In this document: in pieces, positions 26,257 to 34,190 of the stretch
Layout of the letters: every line of letters begins with the position of its first letter
Numbering within the stretch: the stretch's first letter is position 1
Source: Proteobacteria bacterium SG_bin5
GTDB taxonomy: Bacteria > Pseudomonadota > Alphaproteobacteria > Sphingomonadales > Sphingomonadaceae
Length of the DNA stretch: 64,000 nt
Reading direction: 5' to 3'
Assembly: GCA_002083475.1 (NCBI GenBank)
Contig: LWDI01000060.1
Location: 36,250-100,249, forward strand
Position numbers and translations under genes: made by a program
Notes under the pieces: model-generated
The model's database searches: none
What the model saw: only the letters and a program-made list of their open reading frames with translations
What the model was told of the DNA's origin: nothing

Positions 26257-27360
26257 ATGCTCGATCCTCTCGCTCTTCCCCCGGGCTTCACCAGCGTGCC
26301 GCATCCCGCGCCGACTTCGCCCGAAGCGCGCGCCGCCTTGCTCGAAAACCCTGGCTTCGGGCGGGTCTTCACCGATCACATGGTGACGATCCGCTACCGC
26401 GAGGGGCAGGGCTGGCACGATGCCCAACTCGGCCCCCGCGCGCCGCTCGGCTTCGATCCGGCGACCGCGGTGCTCCATTATGCGCAGGAAATTTTCGAAG
26501 GGCTGAAGGCCTATCGCCGCGCCGATGGCGGGGTCGCGCTGTTCCGGCCGGAGGCGAACGCGCGCCGGCTGCGCGCCTCGGCCGAGCGCATGGCGATGGT
26601 GCCGCTGCCCGAGGAGTTGTTCGTCGAGGCGGTGACGTTGCTCGCCCGCGCCGAGCGCGACTGGATTCCGCCCCAGCAAGACGGCGCGCTCTATCTGCGC
26701 CCGTTCATCATCGCGAGCGAGGTGTTCCTGGGGGTGAAGCCCTCGACCGATTATATCTTCGCGGTGATCGCCTCCTCGGTCGGCGCTTATTTCAAGGGCG
26801 AGGCGCCGGCGGTCTCGCTTTGGGTCTCGACCGATTACACCCGGGCGGCGCCGGGCGGCACGGGGGCGGCGAAATGCGGCGGCAATTATGCCGCGAGCCT
26901 GATCGCCCAGGCCGAGGCCACGCGGCGCGGGCATGACCAAGTGCTGTTCCTCGACGCGGTCGAGCGCCGCTGGATCGAGGAATTGGGCGGCATGAACATC
27001 TTCTTCGTGTTCGACGACGGCAGCCTGCTCACCCCGCCGCTCTCGGGGACGATCCTGGCCGGAATCACCCGCGATTCGCTCCTCACCCTCGCGCGCGACC
27101 GGGGGCTGACGGTGCGCGAGGAACGCTATGCGATCGACCAGGCGCGGGCTGATGCCGAAGGCGGCCGGTTGGTCGAGGCCTTTGCTTGCGGCACGGCGGC
27201 GGTGGTCACCGCGATCGGGCGGATGACTTTGGGCGAGGCGAGCTTCACCATCGGCACCGGCGCGCCGGGGCAGGTGACGCAAGCGCTGCGCCAGGCGTTG
27301 GTCGATCTGCAATTCGGCCGCGCGCCCGATCCTTATGGGTGGCATGTGCGGATCGCTTAA
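26257..27360 (+). CDS. ilvE: Branched-chain amino acid aminotransferase
   Basis: A 367-residue class IV PLP aminotransferase. The family blocks are EIFEGLKAYRR, LYLRPFIIASEVFLGVKPS, the PLP lysine in GGTGAAKCGGNYAAS (about residue 206) and EELGGMNIFFVFDDG, of the long eukaryote-like BCAT form. It interconverts leucine, isoleucine and valine with their 2-oxo acids. The ATG at 26257 follows AAGGA. It probably links with the mcc-type leucine-degradation operon elsewhere in the window. Confidence 0.93.
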   Translation: MLDPLALPPGFTSVPHPAPTSPEARAALLENPGFGRVFTDHMVTIRYREGQGWHDAQLGPRAPLGFDPATAVLHYAQEIFEGLKAYRRADGGVALFRPEANARRLRASAERMAMVPLPEELFVEAVTLLARAERDWIPPQQDGALYLRPFIIASEVFLGVKPSTDYIFAVIASSVGAYFKGEAPAVSLWVSTDYTRAAPGGTGAAKCGGNYAASLIAQAEATRRGHDQVLFLDAVERRWIEELGGMNIFFVFDDGSLLTPPLSGTILAGITRDSLLTLARDRGLTVREERYAIDQARADAEGGRLVEAFACGTAAVVTAIGRMTLGEASFTIGTGAPGQVTQALRQALVDLQFGRAPDPYGWHVRIA

Positions 27361-27407
27361 ACCCCCTTTTCAGCGCGGGCTTTGATGCTTAAAGAGCCGC
27401 GCTCTGC

Positions 27408-27482
27408 TGGGGCGTCGCCAAGCGGTAAGGCAACGGTTTTTGGTACCGTCATGCGGAGGTTCGAATCCTCCCGCCCCAGCCA
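27408..27482 (+). tRNA. tRNA-Gln (anticodon TTG)
   Basis: A full cloverleaf is visible: acceptor TGGGGCG with CGCCCCA, D-arm with AGCGGTAAGG, anticodon stem ACGGT/ACCGT around loop TTTTGGT (anticodon TTG), T-loop GGTTCGAATCC, discriminator G and an encoded CCA at 27480-27482. It lies 47 bases after ilvE. Confidence 0.97.
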
Positions 27483-27506
27483 ATCGCACTTACGGATTTT
27501 CGCGGG

Positions 27507-27920
27507 GTGAGCCCCAAGGTGAGCAAATCGGATAAGCCAGGGCGCGTATCCACCGGATGGTCGACCGTGTCGGTCGATGAGCTCCGTCAGGCGCTGACGA
27601 TCGCGCTGCTCCTGCCGCCGCCGACCGGGGCGGTGGAGGGGGATGGGCCGATGTTCGCCGCCTTCGCCGCGCGCTTCGGCGATGACAAGGCCGATGCTTT
27701 GTTGCGGCGGGTGATGGCCTTGTTGTTGTGGATGAACAGCGACGACAGCGTAGAGCTGGTCTGGTCGAACGGATCGCCGCTCGATCTGCCCGAATTTCAC
27801 CCAGCGGTGCTCGATGCCTTCGCGACGATGCGATTGCCGGCCGCTGGCATTCCCACCCCCAACCGCGTGTTTCGGGAAATCGATAGCCGGGTGCGCGCGC
27901 ACGAGTTGCTCGCGCGCTAG
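27507..27920 (+). CDS. Uncharacterised protein next to tRNA-Gln
   Basis: A 137-residue protein, starting at GTG 27507 (or GTG 27519). It has helical, Ala/Leu-rich segments (VDELRQALTIALLLPPP, MFAAFAARFGDDKADALLRRVMALLLWMNSDDS) and no signal peptide or clear membrane span. I recognise no family. GC and codon use are like the chromosome, so it does not look recently acquired despite sitting beside a tRNA. Confidence 0.55.
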   Translation: MSPKVSKSDKPGRVSTGWSTVSVDELRQALTIALLLPPPTGAVEGDGPMFAAFAARFGDDKADALLRRVMALLLWMNSDDSVELVWSNGSPLDLPEFHPAVLDAFATMRLPAAGIPTPNRVFREIDSRVRAHELLAR

Positions 27921-27951
27921 GGGCGACGCGCGCCGAGTTCGAGGTCGCGCG

Positions 27952-28521
27952 TCAATCGATCGCCATCAGCTGCGAGGGGAAAGGCACCGCCAGCGCGCGA
28001 CCGCCGTCGTCCTCGGCGGCCAACCAGCGGGCGTGATCCTCGGGGTGGAGGATGACGGGCATCGCCTTGGGGTGGACGGCGGCGACGAGCGGATTGGGGT
28101 CGCAGGTGAGGAAAGCGAAAGCGGGCCCCTCGGGCGTCGGCCGCCACAGCCCGGCGAAAGCGAACATCGGGAGCGAGGGCACGCGGAACCAGCGTTTCAC
28201 CTTGGCGCCCTTTTCCCCCTCCCATTCGCAAAATTGGGTGACGGGGACGAGGCAGCGCCGCTCGGCCTTGGCGAGCGCGCCGCGCCAGAAGGGGCTTGCC
28301 AGGTTGCGCACGTTGGTCACCGGCGCGCGCCCCGAAGGCGGCGGCGGAAAACCCCAGCGCATCAGCGCGAGCGAGCGAGCGCACCCCGCGTTCACGACGA
28401 CGGGCGCTTCGCTTTTGGGATAAAGCTCCTTGTCGCCAGTGAAGGCGATGCCGGGATCCTGAGCGTCGAACAGCGTCGCGATTTCGGCCGCCGTGCGGCG
28501 CGCGGTGTAGAGATTGCACAT
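27952..28521 (-). CDS. yedK: YedK/HMCES-type SOS-associated peptidase
   Basis: A 189-residue SRAP-domain protein. The start ATG at 28521 gives MCNLY, placing the catalytic Cys2 at the N-terminus after Met removal. The other active-site elements are the NVRNLASPFWR asparagine, the glutamate in QFCEWEG, and the histidine in AVHPKAMPVIL. The protein cross-links to abasic sites in single-stranded DNA. It is divergent from imuA, and the LexA box between them (28593-28607) may serve both genes. Confidence 0.95.
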   Translation of the reverse strand: MCNLYTARRTAAEIATLFDAQDPGIAFTGDKELYPKSEAPVVVNAGCARSLALMRWGFPPPPSGRAPVTNVRNLASPFWRGALAKAERRCLVPVTQFCEWEGEKGAKVKRWFRVPSLPMFAFAGLWRPTPEGPAFAFLTCDPNPLVAAVHPKAMPVILHPEDHARWLAAEDDGGRALAVPFPSQLMAID

Positions 28522-28592
28522 CGCGTGTCGATAGCGCGGTCCCGGGCGGAGAAGGAAGCGCGAAGCAGATGGCTTGAGCTTGGCGCCGGCAA

Positions 28593-28607
28593 GAACATAT
28601 ATAGAAC
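28593..28607. promoter_or_regulatory. LexA box (GAAC-N7-GAAC)
   Basis: GAACATATATAGAAC is an exact match to the alphaproteobacterial LexA consensus GTTC-N7-GTTC read from the other strand. It ends two bases before the imuA start codon and 72 bases from the yedK start, so SOS control of the mutasome, and perhaps of yedK, is strongly indicated. Confidence 0.9.
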
Positions 28608-28609
28608 AT

Positions 28610-29392
28610 ATGGTCTCGCCCTCGATTCGCCTGCTCAAGCGCCGCCTCGCGGTGATCGAGCGCGCCGCGCGCCCCGCGCTGGCGGCGGGGGTGGTCGCGA
28701 CTGGGCATCACGAGCTCGACCAGGCGCTCGGCGGCGGCATCGCGCGCGGGCGGCTGCATGAGCTGTTCGCCTTCGAGGCGCAAGAGGCGGGGAGCGCCGC
28801 CGGTTTCACCGCGGCGCTCGCGCGGCGGCTGGAGACGGGGGTGCTCTGGCTGCGCGAGGAAGCGGCCGAGCGGCGCGGCGCGCTCCATGCCGCCGGGCTC
28901 GCCGAAATCGGCATCGATCCCGCGCGGCTGATCCTGGGGGTGATGCCCGACGCGGCGAGCCTGCTGCGCGCCGCCGTCGATGCGCTGCGCTGCCCCGAGA
29001 TCGGCGCGACGGTGATCGAGCTCTGGGGCCGGGCGCCGCTGCTCGATTTGACCGCCAGCCGGCGGATCGCGCTCGCGGCGGAAAGCTCGGGCGCGACCGC
29101 GCTGCTCTTGCGGATCGGTGCCGAGCCCATCCCCAGCGCCTGCCAGACGCGCTGGCGCATCGCCCCCGCGCCCTCGGTGGCGCTTGCCGCCAACGCCCCG
29201 GGCGCGCCGGCCTGGACCCTAGATTTGTTGCGCCAACGCGGTCGCCCCCCCGGCGGCCCGTGGCGCGTGGAGTGGCACCGTGACGAAGCGATCTTCAGCC
29301 CCACCTCCCAGGCGCTTTCTGGCGCTGTGGTTCCCCTTTCTGCCGATCGACCGGCTGCTCCGCGCGCTGCCGCCGGGGGCGGGGGACCGTGA
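28610..29392 (+). CDS. imuA: ImuA, RecA-like component of the SOS mutasome
   Basis: A 260-residue protein with the RecA/SulA-like ImuA layout: GHHELDQALGGGIARGRLHELFAFEA near the N-terminus, GVLWLREEAAERRGALHAAGLAEIGIDPARLILG in the middle, and the C-terminal WRVEWHRDEAIF. ImuA binds ImuB and DnaE2 for translesion synthesis after DNA damage. The ATG at 28610 is two bases after the LexA box with no ribosome binding site, which suggests a leaderless mRNA; a TTG at 28574 would put the operator inside the gene. Its 3' end overlaps imuB by 113 bases. Confidence 0.92.
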   Translation: MVSPSIRLLKRRLAVIERAARPALAAGVVATGHHELDQALGGGIARGRLHELFAFEAQEAGSAAGFTAALARRLETGVLWLREEAAERRGALHAAGLAEIGIDPARLILGVMPDAASLLRAAVDALRCPEIGATVIELWGRAPLLDLTASRRIALAAESSGATALLLRIGAEPIPSACQTRWRIAPAPSVALAANAPGAPAWTLDLLRQRGRPPGGPWRVEWHRDEAIFSPTSQALSGAVVPLSADRPAAPRAAAGGGGP

Positions 29393-30839
29393 CCGGCCGC
29401 TGGTGCTGGTCGAGCGGCAGCGCGGCGCGGTGCGGCTCACCGCCTGCGCGGCCGAGGCGCGCGCGCTCGGGATCGAACCGGGGCTGACGCTCGCCGATGC
29501 CCAGGCGCGCGTCCCCGATCTGTGGGTCGAGGAGGCCGACTCCCAAGCCGATGCGCGCTGGCTGGAGACGATCGCCGACGCTTGCGACCGGTTCAGCCCC
29601 TTGGTCGCGCTCGATCCGCCCGATGGGGTGACGATCGACGTGACCGGGGTCGCGCATCTGTTCGGCGACGAGGCGGGGCTGGTCGCTGCGGTCGAGGCGC
29701 GGATGGCGCGGTGGAGCGATCAGCTGCGCCACGCGCTCGCCGCCAGCCCCGAAGCCGCGCAGGCGCTCGCGCGCTTCCAAACCGCCCCCGCGCCGAGCGA
29801 GGCGGCGGCCTTGCGCCGGCTGCCGGTCGCGGCGCTGGGGCTCGATGCCGACGAAGCGCGCGCGCTGCGCCAGGCGGGGCTCAAGACGATCGGCGATCTC
29901 GCCGAACGCCCGCGCGCGCCGCTCGCCGCGCGCTTCGGGTCGGATCTGGTCGATCGGCTCGCGCGGTTGCTCGGCCAGGCGCGCCAGCCGTTGGTGCCGC
30001 TCGCGCCGCTCCCCGAACTGCAGGTCGAGCGTCGCTTCGCCGAGCCGATCGGGCGGCACGAGGATGCGCTGGGGGTGATCGAGCAATTGCTCGGCGAAGC
30101 GGCGGTGCGGCTCGCCGAGCGCGGGCAGGGCGGGCGCGCGTTCGTCGCGCGGCTTTATCGCAGCGACGGGCGGGTGTTCCGCCTCGCCGTGGAATGCGCC
30201 GAGCCGCAGCGCGCGCCCGAGCCGGTGATGCGGCTGTTCCGCGAGCGCATCGGCGCGCTCGCCGATCCGATCGATCCGGGGTTCGGCTTCGATCTGATCC
30301 GCTTGGCCGTCCCCCGGCTCGAGCCGCTCGGCGCGACGCAGCTCGCGCTCGAAGGCGGGGCGGTGAACGACCTGGCGATGGGGGCGCTGGTCGATCGGCT
30401 GAGCACCCGGCTCGGGCGCGGCCGGCTCAAGCGCTTCGTGCCGCGCGACACGCATTTGCCCGAACAAGCCGTGCTCGCGCTGCCCGCGATCGAACTCGCC
30501 ACCCCCGTCCCCTGGCCGAGCCCGCCGCCGGGGGAGCCGCCGCTGCGCCCGGTGCATCTCTTCGATCCGCCCCAGCCGGTCGAGGTGATCGCCGAAGTGC
30601 CCGATGGCCCGCCGCAGCGCTTTCGCTGGCGCCGCACGCTGCACGAAGTGACGCGCTACGAAGGCCCCGAGCGGATCGCCCCCGAATGGTGGCGCCGCGC
30701 GCCCGACAAGCCCGGGCTGACGCGCGATTATTACCGGGTGGAGGACGCGCGCGGGCGCCGCTTCTGGCTGTTCCGCCATGGGCTCTACGAGGCCGAGAGC
30801 GCCGCCCCGCGCTGGTACGTCCACGGCCTGTTCGCATGA
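29280..30839 (+). CDS. imuB: ImuB, Y-family polymerase-like protein
   Basis: A 519-residue inactive Y-family polymerase homologue. The N-terminus RRFLALWFPFLPIDRLLRALPP lacks the catalytic aspartates of DinB, as is known for ImuB, while the polymerase-like core (LTLADAQARVPDLWVEEAD, DPPDGVTIDVTGVAHLFGDE) remains. A long C-terminal part would bind the beta clamp and DnaE2. The GTG at 29280 is the only suitable start and gives a large overlap with imuA. The stop overlaps the dnaE2 start as ATGA. Confidence 0.92.
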   Translation: MTKRSSAPPPRRFLALWFPFLPIDRLLRALPPGAGDRDRPLVLVERQRGAVRLTACAAEARALGIEPGLTLADAQARVPDLWVEEADSQADARWLETIADACDRFSPLVALDPPDGVTIDVTGVAHLFGDEAGLVAAVEARMARWSDQLRHALAASPEAAQALARFQTAPAPSEAAALRRLPVAALGLDADEARALRQAGLKTIGDLAERPRAPLAARFGSDLVDRLARLLGQARQPLVPLAPLPELQVERRFAEPIGRHEDALGVIEQLLGEAAVRLAERGQGGRAFVARLYRSDGRVFRLAVECAEPQRAPEPVMRLFRERIGALADPIDPGFGFDLIRLAVPRLEPLGATQLALEGGAVNDLAMGALVDRLSTRLGRGRLKRFVPRDTHLPEQAVLALPAIELATPVPWPSPPPGEPPLRPVHLFDPPQPVEVIAEVPDGPPQRFRWRRTLHEVTRYEGPERIAPEWWRRAPDKPGLTRDYYRVEDARGRRFWLFRHGLYEAESAAPRWYVHGLFA

Positions 30840-33800
30840 GCGATTTCGCCGAGCTGGTCGCCGCGACCAATTTTTCCTTCCTGCGCGGCGCCTCGGCCCC
30901 GTCGGACATGGTCGCGCGCGCGCTGGAACTCGGCTTGAAGGGATTGGGGATCGCCGATCGCAATACGGTGGCCGGGGTGGTCCGCGCGCATGTCGCCTGG
31001 CGCCAAGCGCGCGCGGCGGCGGCGAGCGCGGGGGCGGCGCTGCCCGATTTCCGCCTGGTGGTCGGCGCGCGGCTGGTGTTCGCCGATGGCACGCCCGACA
31101 TCGTCGCCTATCCGCTCGACCGCGCCGGTTGGGGGCGACTGTGCCGGCTGCTCAGCGCGGGCAATTTGCGCGCGGTGAAGGGCGATTGCCTGCTCACGCT
31201 CGACGATCTGCTGATGTTTCACCAGGGCCTCGCGTTGATCGTGCTGCCCGAGGCGAGCGGCGCCGAGCCCCGGCCGCACCCCGATCCGCCCGATTATCCG
31301 CGCGAGGCCGGGGTAGCGCTGAGCCTGGTGCAACCGCCGGGGCTCGCGGCGCTGCTCGATCGCCTATTGGGGCTCGCGCCCGGGCGGCTGTGGCTGGGCG
31401 CCAATCTGCCGCATCATGGCCGCGACGCGCGGCGCCTGGCGGAACTCCAAGCGCTCGCCCAGGCCGTGCGCGTGCCGCTGCTTGCGACCAACGACGCGCT
31501 TTATGCGGGGCCCGAGGCGCGCGCGCTGCACGATGTGCTGAGCTGCATCCGGCTCGGCACGACCTTGGTCGCGGCGGGCAAAAAGCTCGAGGCCAATGCC
31601 GAGCGGCACCTGAAGCCGCCTGCGGAAATGACGCGGCTGTTCCGCGCGGCGCCGCAAGCGATCGCCGAAAGCCTGAAGCTGCTCGCGCTGATCGACTTCG
31701 ATCTCGATCAATTGCGCTATCAATATCCCAGCGAACCCGTGCCCTCGGGCTGGGAAGCGCAGGATTGGCTCGAACATATCACGACCCAGGCCGCGCGCGC
31801 CCGCTATGGCGATCCGCTGCCCGCCAAGGTGCGCGCCAAGCTCGACGAGGAATTCGCGCTGATCCGCCAGCAGCGCTTCGCCCATTATTTCCTCACCGTC
31901 CATGATCTGGTGAAATTCGCCCGCGCGCAAAGCCCGCCGATATTGTGCCAGGGGCGGGGGAGCGCGGCCAATTCGATCGTCTGCTTCCTGCTCGGCGTCA
32001 CTTCGGTCGATCCGCTGCAATATGATCTGCTCTTCTCGCGCTTCGTCTCGGCCGAGCGCGGCGAGCCGCCCGATATCGACGTCGATTTCGAGCATGAGCG
32101 GCGCGAGGAGGTGATGCAGTATATTTATCGCCGCTATGGCCGCCACCGCGCGGCGATCGCGGCGACGGTGATCCATTATCGCCCGCGCAGCGCGGTGCGC
32201 GAGGTCGGCAAGGTGCTGGGGCTGAGCGAGGACGTCACCGCGCGGCTGGTGAGCACCGTCTGGGGCAGTTTCGCGCGCGATCTGCCCGAGCAACGGCTGC
32301 GCGAGGCGGGCTATGATCCCGATCAGCCGCAATTGCGCCGGCTGATGCTGCTCGTCGGGCAAATGCTCGCCACGCCTTTCCCGCGCCATTTGTCGCAGCA
32401 TGTCGGCGGCTTCGTGCTCACCGAGGATCGGCTCGACGAGACCGTGCCGCTCCACAATGGCGCGATGGAGGGCCGCACTTTCATCGAATGGGACAAGGAC
32501 GATATCGACGCGCTGGGGCTGATGAAAGTCGATGTGCTCGCGCTCGGGATGCTGAGCTGCATCCGCAAATCCTTCGAGCTGATGCGCGCGCATGGCCTGG
32601 GCGACCATGATCTGGAGGTCGATCTCGACGCGAGCGACCCCGCCGTGTTCGACATGCTCTGCGCGGGCGACAGTATCGGCGTGTTCCAGGTGGAAAGCCG
32701 CGCGCAGATCAACATGCTGCCGCGCCTCAAGCCGCGCTCGCTTTATGACTTGACCGTGCAAGTCGCGATCGTGCGCCCCGGGCCGATCGAGGGCGAGATG
32801 GTGCATCCTTATCTGCGCCGCCGCGCGGGCGAGGAGCCGGTCGAATTTCCCTCGCCCGCGCCGCCGCACGATCCGGACGAGCTGAAGAAGCTGCTCGGGC
32901 TCACTTTCGGCGTGCCGATCTTTCAGGAACAGGCGATGAAGCTCGCGATCGTCGCGGCGGGTTTCACCCCGGGCGAGGCCAACCAGCTACGCCGGGCGAT
33001 GGCGACCTTCCGCCATGTCGGCACGATCGGCAGTTTTCGCGACAAGATGGTCAAGGGCATGACCGCGCGCGGCTATTCGCCCGAATTCGCCGCGCGCTGC
33101 TTCAAGCAGATCGAAGGGTTCGGCAGCTATGGCTTTCCCGAAAGCCACGCGCTGTCGTTCGCGCGGCTGGTCTATGTCTCGGCCTGGATCAAATGCCACC
33201 AGCCGGCGGTGTTCGCCTGCGCTTTGCTCAACAGCCAGCCGATGGGGTTCTACGCCCCCGCGCAGATCGTCCGCGACGCGCGCGCGCATGGCGTCGCGGT
33301 GCGCCCGGTCGATGTGAACCATAGCGGCTGGGACAATAGTCTCGAGCCCGGCGCGGACGGGCTCGCGCTGCGGCTGGGCTTTCGCCAGATCGACGGTTTT
33401 CGCGAGGCTTGGGCGGCGGCGATCGTCGCGGCGCGGGGCGGGGGCTATGCGAGCATCGAGGCGCTCGGCCAGCGCGCGGGGCTGCCGCGCGGGTGCCTGG
33501 CGCTGCTCGCCGAGGCCGATGGCTATGGCTCGCTGGGCCTCGGCCGGCGCGAGGCCTTGTGGGAGGCGCGGCGCCAGCCCGAGGGCGAGCTGCCGCTGTT
33601 CGCCGCCGCCCGCGCGCGCGAACTGGGCGCGGAACCGGCGATGACATTGCCGGCGATGCCCCGAAGCGAGGAAGTGGTCGCCGATTATCAGGTGCTGCGG
33701 CTGTCTTTGAAGGATCACCCCTTGCGCTTCTTACGCGCGATGCTCGCCCGCGAGGGCGTGCTCAGCTGCGCCGAGACGAGCGCCGCCAAGAGCGGCAAGC

Positions 33801-34168
33801 GGGTAAAGACCGCGGGCGTCGTGCTCGTCCGCCAGCGCCCGGGCAAGGGCAATGCGATCTTCATCACCATCGAGGACGAGACGGGGATCACCAACGTCCT
33901 GCTCTGGGCGCGCCGGTTCGAGGTCTATCGCCGCGCGGTGATGGCGGCGCGGCTGATGCTGATCGAAGGCGAGGTGCAGCGCAGCCGCGAGGGCGTGGTC
34001 CATCTGATCGCGAGCCGGGTGGAAGACCGCAGCGACTTATTGGGCCGGCTGAGCGAGGGGCCGCCGCCGGTGCCTTTGCTGTCGAGGGCGGACGAAGTCG
34101 CGCGCCCGGTCGAAAACCGCCACCCGCGCGACGTGCGGGTGCTGCCCCGATCGCGCGACTTTCATTGA
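30836..34168 (+). CDS. dnaE2: DnaE2, error-prone DNA polymerase III alpha
   Basis: A 1110-residue C-family polymerase. The N-terminal PHP domain starts FAELVAATNFSFLRGASAPSDMV. The catalytic acidic motif is PPDIDVDFEHERREEV near residue 415, with further polymerase signatures QGRGSAANSIVC and GVFQVESRAQINMLPRLKP. A C-terminal OB fold (AGVVLVRQRPGKGNAIFITI) follows. DnaE2 carries out mutagenic translesion synthesis with ImuA and ImuB. The gene is convergent with katG, with 22 bases between. Confidence 0.96.
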   Translation: MSDFAELVAATNFSFLRGASAPSDMVARALELGLKGLGIADRNTVAGVVRAHVAWRQARAAAASAGAALPDFRLVVGARLVFADGTPDIVAYPLDRAGWGRLCRLLSAGNLRAVKGDCLLTLDDLLMFHQGLALIVLPEASGAEPRPHPDPPDYPREAGVALSLVQPPGLAALLDRLLGLAPGRLWLGANLPHHGRDARRLAELQALAQAVRVPLLATNDALYAGPEARALHDVLSCIRLGTTLVAAGKKLEANAERHLKPPAEMTRLFRAAPQAIAESLKLLALIDFDLDQLRYQYPSEPVPSGWEAQDWLEHITTQAARARYGDPLPAKVRAKLDEEFALIRQQRFAHYFLTVHDLVKFARAQSPPILCQGRGSAANSIVCFLLGVTSVDPLQYDLLFSRFVSAERGEPPDIDVDFEHERREEVMQYIYRRYGRHRAAIAATVIHYRPRSAVREVGKVLGLSEDVTARLVSTVWGSFARDLPEQRLREAGYDPDQPQLRRLMLLVGQMLATPFPRHLSQHVGGFVLTEDRLDETVPLHNGAMEGRTFIEWDKDDIDALGLMKVDVLALGMLSCIRKSFELMRAHGLGDHDLEVDLDASDPAVFDMLCAGDSIGVFQVESRAQINMLPRLKPRSLYDLTVQVAIVRPGPIEGEMVHPYLRRRAGEEPVEFPSPAPPHDPDELKKLLGLTFGVPIFQEQAMKLAIVAAGFTPGEANQLRRAMATFRHVGTIGSFRDKMVKGMTARGYSPEFAARCFKQIEGFGSYGFPESHALSFARLVYVSAWIKCHQPAVFACALLNSQPMGFYAPAQIVRDARAHGVAVRPVDVNHSGWDNSLEPGADGLALRLGFRQIDGFREAWAAAIVAARGGGYASIEALGQRAGLPRGCLALLAEADGYGSLGLGRREALWEARRQPEGELPLFAAARARELGAEPAMTLPAMPRSEEVVADYQVLRLSLKDHPLRFLRAMLAREGVLSCAETSAAKSGKRVKTAGVVLVRQRPGKGNAIFITIEDETGITNVLLWARRFEVYRRAVMAARLMLIEGEVQRSREGVVHLIASRVEDRSDLLGRLSEGPPPVPLLSRADEVARPVENRHPRDVRVLPRSRDFH

Positions 34169-34190
34169 GCTTGCCGATGCTGGCGCCCCA

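Noticed and set aside
27381..27402. Hairpin GCGCGGGCTTT / AAAGAGCCGCGC between ilvE and tRNA-Gln, as a terminator
   Set aside because: The stem is imperfect and no T run follows on either strand; it may only be a spacer structure.
29522..30835. Extension of the dnaE2 frame back to 29522
   Set aside because: It lies in a shadow frame of imuB; the ATGA overlap at 30836 and the PHP-domain N-terminus mark the true start.
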